A DNA stretch of 64,000 bases from Rhytidiadelphus loreus (taxonomy: Eukaryota > Streptophyta > Bryopsida > Hypnales > Hylocomiaceae): the NCBI GenBank assembly GCA_947034895.1, contig OX344762.1, forward strand, positions 8,437,501 through 8,501,500. The letters are read 5' to 3'. A program made the position numbers and the translations under genes. Shown here piece after piece: positions 56,233 to 64,000 of the stretch. Below the pieces are notes generated by a model, which was not told the DNA's origin, searched no databases, and worked only from the letters and a program-made list of their open reading frames with translations. Numbering within the stretch: position 1 is the stretch's first letter; each line of letters begins with the position of its first letter.

Positions 56233-58053
56233 TGACGTTTTGTAATTTTTTCAAACGAATTTTAGGTGACGTTGGAAAAAATAATTTGTGTTTTTTGTCA
56301 ATAATCACATCCAATATAACATGCGTTCAATTTGGACAAAAACTCCAACTATGGGATGTCTCTAAAGATTGCAGTCTCCTTAGCCATCTAACCGTCTGTA
56401 GTAAAATATTACAAAATTTGATTTTCATACCTCTTTTACGCATAGTAAAATTTCTATTTTCAAAAAACTTTGAACTACAAAAAGGTTGGAAATGAAGCCA
56501 AGTTTCACCTCCACAATCCGTTTCAAGTTTAGACCTTCTAGAAAAAAGTTATGGACCATTTTACAAGGGTGTGTTTGAAAATGGCCCCAAAATGGCTATC
56601 CGTGCCTTGGACCCCCATTTGCCCATCTAACCACTTGTCCGCCTATCCAACCCTCCATCCAACTGTAGTGTATTAATGGATTTTAAAAAGTACAGATTTG
56701 CTTTCTAAGACTACTATTCAATACTACAAGCATCCTATATAGCAATAATGTATACAAAGAAAGGGTAATTCAAGTTATTCTTTTACACATTTAAATATGC
56801 ATTGTAAATGCTATACCCTAAACCCTAAGTCTAGTTGCAATTCATTCATTTTTTGATAATATAAAGATGAAAGTTGAATAGGCCCTTAATAAATAATTTT
56901 ATTATAATCATGAAGGTTATGTGTTCATGGTTTTTAATATTTTTTTTTTAAATTTAAAAAAAATTGATTTTCTATTTTAGAACCAATTAATTTTAATGTA
57001 ACATTCCTTCTAGCTAGCTTGATGATAAACTATAGATAAATTGCTCAAGCTGTGGTTTTATTTGAACCTCCTACCCACCCTTCCTTGTCCTCTTAAAATT
57101 AGTATTGCTTTAAGCCAACATGGCCACTAATTTTGATTTTATTAGGAGGCATATCACAATAGCTTTGGATACTTGTAGGAATTCCTTTAGAAGTGTTCCA
57201 TCTTTATTCAAAAGAATTTGAAACATCACATATTTGTTCCTAGCTATGGTAATCAGATAGGAATCATTAAAACTTATGTACCAAGTCTAATCATTGGTTG
57301 AATGGAACTTTGATGAGAATTTAGTTTTTAAGATGATACCACAGATTGTACAAGTCTAGGTAGCCTTACTTGTCTCATATATGTTACTAATGGTCATGGT
57401 TTGGGGCAAAACCAACCATGTTAAAGCCAATTACTAATAGTACCATTCTTTGATGGCTCATTATTAAGCCATGAAGGTGGTGATTTATGGAATTTCTAGA
57501 GGAAACTTGCTGATGCAAGTGGACTTGATTTGAATTTGGTTCTTCCCCCTTCTTTAGTCATAAAAGCAAGAAAATTTTGAATTCTCCGAAAAGAGTTGTT
57601 TGGCTCAAGTGGGTTTGATTTGAAATTTTTCCCCCTCTTTTTGCTTGGAAGCCAAGATTCATTTGGCTATGGATGCACCATGCCCTAGCTAAGAATTTTC
57701 AGTATATAAGTAGCTTAAACCATTGGTGAATTTGTTCACTTTGGTTTACAATTTGCTGCTTGCATTGGAGCAAGAGGTGTTTAGGAGATTTTGGAGTGAG
57801 GAAGGCACAAATGTCTTCTTCTTAATTTAACCTTCTACAAAAAAAGACTACTACTAGAATGTATGGGAAAGAATTAAAATTTTTTTGACTGGTATAGATT
57901 GAAAGATTTATAGAATTTGAAGCTAGAAGAAAAAAAGACTTACAACTATGCCCAATAGAATTAGCAATTCAACATGCTTTACACTCCTCCAAAAGTAATA
58001 TTCTTGCAACAAAGATAGTTTTTATTCTTTTTAAAGTTGCATCTTATATTATG
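56233..58053. other. AT-rich spacer
   Basis: No gene. Part near 56440-56560 resembles 44370-44500 (AAAAAACTTT, AAAGTTATGGACC-like words). Short CC-rich words (CCATCTAACC, CCATCCAACT) cluster near 56620-56660. Confidence 0.5.
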
Positions 58054-58166
58054 TTAGTTACATATTTGCCAAATCAAAGAAGTAAAGTGAGATCTTTTGC
58101 ACATGAAGATTGAAGTTGCTCAACTTGCTTGAAAAACTTATACATGATCAAAGTACCCAATCAAAG
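58054..58166 (+). repeat. Repeat about 95% identical to 40217-40330
   Basis: See the copy in MES2 intron 2; six mismatches counted over about 113 bp. Downstream, a hairpin with TATACCATTGGAAAG and CTTTCTAATGGTATA lies at 58205-58249. Confidence 0.85.
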
Positions 58167-58689
58167 TACCCATAGTTGGAGTTTTTATCCAAATTGAATG
58201 CATTATATACCATTGGAAAGCTCTGAAAGATATCTTTCTAATGGTATATTATGGTGCACATGAAAGTAGACATGGCGTCAGGCGGATGGGCAATTGGACG
58301 AATGGACGAACAGTTTGGATTTATTTGTTTTGTCTTCTAGAACCCGTCTACATGTCCGTCTACTTGACCGTTGTCCTGTTGTACATTTGTTCATAGTATA
58401 AAAATATATTATAATATGTATTATTGAGTAGCTTCATGGTGATGCTATTTTGTTGAATAACTTCAAGATGACGTTTCGTAGAGGTACATGCCATCTATTG
58501 AAAAAGACGATTTTGCTTTAGAGTTTTTTTGAAATCCATTAGTGATATTTGTTTTCCACTTTATAGTCAGAATGTCGAACTAGAGGGTTTTTTTAGAGTC
58601 CCAAGAGGAAGGAATAGAATCGGAGCCTGGATTTGAATTTTCATTGTCACAACTACCGGATCAACCTCTTCTACCGCTAAGTCTTGCGC

Positions 58690-59030
58690 TGCCGCATGAG
58701 CGTCCACAAGAAGAAGCCGGGCCTTTTCGACCGCCAAAGCAACCTCGTGTGGAGCGGCGATGGCACGAGAATCTTCAATGTGACGCTTGGACACTGGTGA
58801 TTTTGTTGCAGATTTGATGTGTTGAGCCCGGCAGCCGAGATGTGACATTTGAAGGATATTTCGAAGGTCTCAATGTCGATCAGTATTACTGCATAATGAA
58901 GCCTATTGAAGAAAATCGTGGTCACCATCATTGGTTAGAAGGACAAGTGAATCCTTTAACGAAGGCGGGTCATGTTAATTACATCACTGTGACTATCAAG
59001 CGCATTCTCAAGTTCTTGCAGATGGAGTAA
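58690..59030 (+). pseudogene. Coding-like fragment of unknown family, broken
   Basis: Codon-rich, GC-higher sequence within AT-rich spacer. The plus frame from 58696 reads KKKPGLFDRQSNLVWSGDG then TRIFNVTLGHW and stops. A second plus frame resumes about 58820 and reads RDVTFEGYFEGLNVDQYYCI, HHHWLEGQVNPLTKAGHVNY and TVTIKRILKFLQME to a TAA at 59030. The two pieces look like parts of one protein, separated by only some 40 bp, too short for a typical plant intron. I do not recognise the family. It is probably a gene relic or captured gene fragment. Confidence 0.45.
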
Positions 59031-59479
59031 AATTAGCCTTGAAATTCTAGTTTTTTTACCTCTAATAGGCATTGATTTTATATTAGTACTTCAATTCATA
59101 TTTGAAGTATTTTGTTGAAATTATTTTGTTTGGTTATAGTTGTAGAAAGAAAGAATGGAAATAGTTTGGACTTTGAAGTGATTTTCCTTCTAAGTTAAAG
59201 ATAAAAATATAGATGTGGGGCCAAATATGAAGGCCATTAGGTGTAAGTTGGCTTTAGGAGGGAGTTAAGGGCTGATGTACACTTGTTGTGGGGAGAAAGG
59301 TGTTGAAAAAGGGGAGGAAAAGATGGACACTATTCATCTTCTCTCCCAATGTTGTTTTGGGAGAATCGAGGTTTTTGGAATTTGGTAATGAAAATTGGAG
59401 GAGTTGTTTATCATACTATTAACTTTTCAAATTGTTCTCTTTTGCTTTATTTGAAGTTGTAAGTTGAGATTTGTGCTTG

Positions 59480-59880
59480 TTTGAGTGGAGGGAGGTCTGC
59501 TGCCTCTTATGAAGAGGGGCTGAGACTTTGACCGACCATAGAAAATGGACAAGTCTTTTGTTTGAAATGAAATTTTGATGGAGTGTAGTAAATGTTGTTA
59601 GCTTTCTATAAAACTATCATTCATTCAATTTGGAGCATTTATGAGTGAGTTGTGAGTGTGGGAAGGTGAGAGAGTCTCTTGCTTTTACCATTTATGGACC
59701 GAAACTTTGAGAGGTCATAGAAGTTGGACAGAGTTTTGCAATGACTTGAAAGTTGCAGGAGTAATAGAAAATTTTGTTATCTCTCAGAAAAGCCATCAAT
59801 ATTTTAATTTAAAGAAGAAATGCAAAAGTTATGAGTGTGGAAGCATAGGAAGGTCTGTTGCCTTTCTTTTTTTGAGTGGA
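59480..59880 (+). repeat. Diverged tandem repeat, about 190-bp unit
   Basis: Three starts, GGAGGTCTGCTGCCTCTT, GAGAGTCTCTTGCTTTT and GGAAGGTCTGTTGCCTTTC, are each preceded by GAGTGTGG/GAGTGG. Two units contain GACTTTGA or ACTTTGAGAG, CATAGAAAATGGACA or CATAGAAGTTGGACAG, TTTTG, GTTA and CATCAAT/CATTCATTCAATTT in order. Confidence 0.65.
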
Positions 59881-61789
59881 GTTTAGGTAGTTTGAGGGTG
59901 AAGTTGGAGTTCCTTTAGAGTTTTGAAGATATTTTTAAAGATGTGAAGGCTTAAAGACTTGAAGATGAATATTTGAAGAGCTTTGAGGGTCTTCAGTGTG
60001 TTGTGGCTTGTGGTTCGTTTTCATTTCTATTATTCCCAACCAGTTTTGGAGGCTAGTTGCAATTCAATTTTTGTATTGTAAACCTGTTGCGAGCCGTGGT
60101 TATCCAGTTAGCACTCAATTTCGTATTTGTGGCGACAAAGTGGGGTTAATGGCCCACATGGTCGATCTTATTTGTTGTTCCCACCGGTGAAAGGCGCTTC
60201 CTGGTCACCGTGGGTTTGAGGCTTAAGAGTCATTTTTTGGAAGGCCAACTCGTGGATTGGCTGTCCTGTTTTACCCGTCCGAGGCCTTGTTTCTTATCAC
60301 ACACCCTTATCCTTGATCCCATAGAACCACCATAGGGTAGGTCAACGAAAGATTGAAGTGAAGATCAAGCGAAGATTGAAAAGAAGATTAACTGAAGATT
60401 CGAGTTTTGTTACTTGCCTTCCATCTACATTCACAACCTGCAGCCAGACCCCCCGTGTGTTCCCTAAGCGCGCTCCTCTCTACCCAATACCGTGTATTTG
60501 CATGTTCGTTCGACCGCTTGTCTGACTACCCGCATGTCCAACCACCCGCCCATCTGCCCACCTGTAAAGGGTGCCATCCATTGTGTCCGAGTGTCCACAA
60601 AATCGCATAGGTTCTCTAGGTTTGGAACTTTCTACAAAATATGATTTTCCCAATTTTTAATCACATAAAAAGCACACAATACAATGGAACATCATCCTCT
60701 AGCCATGCACATTTTATGGCATTTTTTTATCTCAGCAACATCATTTTTGAGAAAACAAGATGGTAGGAAGTTGACATATCTTTCATGATATGTCACCTCA
60801 AAGGCTCCAACCACATAGAAAGTTTTTTTTTAGTTGATCAACTAGAAAAACCTAAACAATAGGAAAATCATTATTCCAATCATTAGTAATGTCATCTTTT
60901 TCATGCCATATAAAAATGTTTTGTGGATGTTGTTCAATCCACATCTTCACACTAAAGAAGTCATAAGGATCTTGACACCAAATCCCCATCTTTGCATGTT
61001 GTTCATAATATGTTATTTTCTGTAACTCCAAAAAATCATCATGAATGTATGCATAGTTTTAGCTTTCTTCGCTCTGTCCAATTTTGCCTATGTTTCTGAA
61101 AAATTTGAAAGGTTGAGAAGCCTTTACTTAATTTATTTTCAATCTAAACCTTTATGAGCCCTCAAGTTAGTACTTGGAACTCTCGATCTATTTTTTGCGA
61201 TTTTTAGTCAGTTTTTAGAAGAAAAAAAAACATAAAAAGAGAGTTATTGAGAGTTTTGGTAGAAATCCCTACCAAAGTAGTGAGGAATGGCCTTAATGAC
61301 GTGAAACATGTAAAACTTGATGTTTTCACTAATTCTAAGCCTTATTAGTAAGTTTAGATGAATAGTTAGTAATTTCAAGAGAAGAAAGGATATGAGAATT
61401 AGTCAATCCTATTGTCTTGTTTATGTGGAGCAACATCTATGAGTACGCATGTAACAAACTAGCTAAGTAATAGAGTCTAGTCATGTTAAGTCTAAATCCA
61501 ATTCAAAAGAGTTGGATTTGTTATTTGTAGGTGATTTTGAAAATATAAGCCCTTTATAGACCAAGATGGAGGAAAAGGTGATTGGAGCATGCAGAGAGGT
61601 GCTTTTTTAAGTCATAGCATGCCAAGAGGTCAAATTAGGATCCAATCATCCAAGATTCCTCCAATATCAAGAATAATTTTTTCCCAGGTGGAAATTATTA
61701 AAGAATTGCTAAAAATAGCATCTTTATTAGAGATCTGGTTTTGCCCTTAGCTAATAGACACCTTATAGAAGAATGTCCAAAACTCCACG
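59881..61789. other. Spacer, no gene recognised
   Basis: The part 60050-60600 is more GC-rich and contains GAAGATTGAA/GAAGATCAAG repeats near 60350-60400, but no domain could be read. The rest is AT-rich. Confidence 0.5.
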
Positions 61790-63650
61790 ATGACTCCATG
61801 GGAAGTCAACCACTTAAAGAGGCAATTGTAAATTCCTAGAAATTACAAATGTTGTGGTAAAATCTCACTAAAAATTAGGATAGTGTTTTGTGTGCTAATA
61901 AAGAGCCTTGTCAAGTTAGAAGATATTCCGACATTTTTAAGTACCAAACTTAAGACCGACATCGAATTTCACAAGAATTTACAACTTGGTGGCGGATTGA
62001 CCAACGTATCATGAGCTAGCGGTGTCCGAGTAGAGCAAATCAAGGGTCAATTCTTACTCCCATAAACATTTTAAATCACTCTAGCTAGACAATTTCATCA
62101 AAAAGTGCAAATTCCAAAAGTTAGAGTTTTGACTTTTGTTTAGAGTTACCGTGACTCAAATTTGCGCTTAGATTGGGGTTAAAATTTGCGCTTAGATTAA
62201 TTTGCAAAATATCTAGGTTAATTAGGTTGATTTTCAAAATATCTTTGGAAAAAATCTAGGATTTGATTCAGGCAAGATTTCAAAGCCAATTAGAGTCTAA
62301 AAGGAACTTGATTGAGGACCTTCCTTCCCATTAAACAAAGACAATTTAGAAATTACATTAGGTTAGTTTAAGGAAAATATTTAGATAAGAAGTAAGAAAA
62401 TATTTATTGGCAACTTACTAGGGAGGTGCTGAGAGCGAGTATAAAAGGCCCTTCCTTGAGGTTGTTAGTGGCCCTCATTCTCTTGTTTCATTTCTTGTTG
62501 TTGCTCTTGTCGTGCTACCAACACTTTGTCGGAGCACTTTTAAAGCCAAGAATTGGTTATTTCATTTTATTTCATTTGCACTTTGAAGGTCCAGAGGACC
62601 CCTTTAAAGAGAGATTTGTTTTTCTTGTTTGAATTTGGAGGCTTCAAGCTCCAAAACTTTGATTTCTAAGAGTTTAGGAGGAGAAAATCCCCAAACTCTT
62701 CTATTGATTAAGTTGACTTATTCTTTTCCTTGAATGTGGAGGCTTTAAGGCCAAAACTTTGCTCTTGAGAATGTTGGAGAGTTAGCCCCCAAACTCTAAT
62801 TGATTTCATGGTTCTTTCAAAACACTAACAAATCAATTGTGTGAATTGGTAACAGATCGTGATCTCAAAACTTTAAAGCAGCAAGGCTAGACTTTGCTAA
62901 AATGTTTTGTGTATCACCGTGTGCCAAAATTTGTTGTATAACGGATGTTTGGTTTGATTAATTGCTAATGTTTGGTTAAACACTGTCATGTGTATCTCCT
63001 TTAGTAGTTAACTTAGAACTTTGATGGAAATTTTGGAAGTTAGTTTTTAATGTTCGATTAAACACTGTCATGTGTACCTCCTTTAAAAATTAAGTTTTCA
63101 AAATACTATTTTGGGTTCGTGGATACTGTTTGTTCTTGGGATTGCTCCCGCACGACAGAGCTTTGACCTAGAGACATGGAAACCTGGAAACAAGTACTTT
63201 TAATTTTAAATTTCTTGCTATCGCTTGGGGTTGCTCCCGCACGGCGAAGCTTTGACCTTGAACCTAGAAACGGGTACTTTTAATTTTAAATTTCTCGTTA
63301 TCTCTTGGGATTGCTCCCGCACAGCGGAGCTTTAACCTTAGAATAATTAAGGTTGATATTTTTCCAAAGGAATCTCAAGTATTTAGGTGCTTGAGTAGTT
63401 GAGTCCATTTGGAAAAGTCCCTTTTCTCCGTGTTTGGAAATTGTCATTACATGTGGTAGCATTTTGAGAGTTTGAGAGAGATTGCTTGAAATCTTGATGA
63501 TGTTCTCTCATTTTGTTTAGTTAGAACTTATTCCCCAAAAATCCCCAAAAATATCGTTGAATTAATATAGAAGTAGAGTAGTAGTTAGAATCTTAGTTTT
63601 ATCTTTAAAAACCTTAAAAATTAGAAATGTTTCGTTTGACATTATTAGTT
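61790..63650 (+). mobile_element. LTR/leader-like retroelement sequence, second copy
   Basis: Ordered matches to 24100-25420: AAGTCAACC, GTGGTAAAATCTCACTAAAA (near 61855), ATTCCAAAAGTTAG, TATAAAAGG (62440) and GGCGAAGCTTTG (63242). The overall match is weak between these anchors, so the two are old relatives, not a pair of LTRs of one element. Continues into a tandem array at 63670. No polyprotein seen before the window ends. Confidence 0.5.
63133..63340 (+). repeat. Three tandem units with TTGCTCCCGCAC
   Basis: Units of about 80-90 bp start near 63133, 63223 and 63303. Each has CTTGGGATTGCTCCCGCAC or CTTGGGGTTGCTCCCGCAC, then AGCTTTGACC or AGCTTTAACC; the first two also have GTACTTTTAATTTTAAATTT. 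Confidence 0.85.
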
Positions 63651-63669
63651 TAGTTTAGAGTGTGTTTCT

Positions 63670-63830
63670 TTTAAGCAGCAGACTAGTATCGGAAGTAAGC
63701 ACACTGGATATTGAGAGCAAGCGGACCGGGTATCGGAAGCATGAGACCAGTATCGGAAGCAATTAAACCAGTATGGGGAGCAAACAGACCAGTATTGGGG
63801 CAAGCAGACCAGCTAGTGAAGCATCAACTC
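63670..63830 (+). repeat. Minisatellite with AGACCAGTATCGGAAGCA units
   Basis: About seven imperfect units of 18-28 bp, such as GACTAGTATCGGAAGTAAGC, GACCAGTATCGGAAGCA, AACCAGTATGGGGAGCAAAC and GACCAGTATTGGGGCAAGC. Confidence 0.85.
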
Positions 63831-64000
63831 GTCTAGCCAGAGAGATCGATCACCAAACCAGCAGTATACTAGTATAACCATCGGAATTTTATCACAAAAT
63901 CATAAGCTAAAGTTGTTGCTCGCTTGGGGGTGCACTTAGTTCTGCTATAACAAACCACGTGCAAACAAGTGGTTTCTAATAAACTATAATTTCAACCTAA

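Overview
The window is plant nuclear DNA. Evidence is genes with many GT-AG introns, a CASP-like membrane protein, two plant-type methylesterase (MES) alpha/beta hydrolase genes, a plastid-targeted ATP phosphoribosyltransferase of histidine synthesis, and long AT-rich spacers full of decayed transposons. The large repeat-rich spacers and a jerky/pogo-type transposase would suit a fern, lycophyte or gymnosperm, but the species cannot be fixed from the sequence; this is inference.

Layout. 1-4.2 kb is AT-rich spacer with a 1-kb foldback. 4.3-6.1 kb is a three-exon CASP-like gene with a duplicated leader and a repetitive 3' flank to 7.6 kb. 10.9-13.3 kb (minus) is an intact four-exon MES gene (copy 1). 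15.4-19.7 kb holds two inverted, decayed Ty3-type gag remnants. 20.8-33.5 kb is a repeat graveyard: a foldback element, LTR/leader-like sequence with a minisatellite, and most of a family of about 0.6-1.2 kb elements bounded by TTAA plus CCCCTAAAGG termini. 33.6-42.1 kb (minus) is a second MES gene (copy 2), broken in its last exon by a 5,038-bp pogo-like transposon (33789-38826) that keeps its terminal inverted repeats, a TA target duplication and a DDD transposase. 43-49 kb holds further TTAA elements and MITEs. 49.4-53.1 kb (minus) is a complete 12-exon ATP phosphoribosyltransferase gene. 53.7-64 kb is spacer with a CACTA-like element, an unidentified coding-like fragment, and a second LTR/leader-like region with its own minisatellite.

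How the parts relate. The two MES genes share exon boundaries and are paralogues about 28 kb apart. Their first coding exons are almost identical while the other exons and all introns are strongly diverged, which points to recent gene conversion. The canonical-looking copy is the broken one; the intact copy has an altered nucleophile elbow. The CASP-like and ATP phosphoribosyltransferase genes look intact and unrelated to their neighbours. Nothing suggests operons, CRISPR or other prokaryotic features. The most interesting material is transposon biology: the pogo-like insertion with nested MITEs, and the TTAA-flanked family, whose termini resemble piggyBac, a superfamily not usually expected in land plants.
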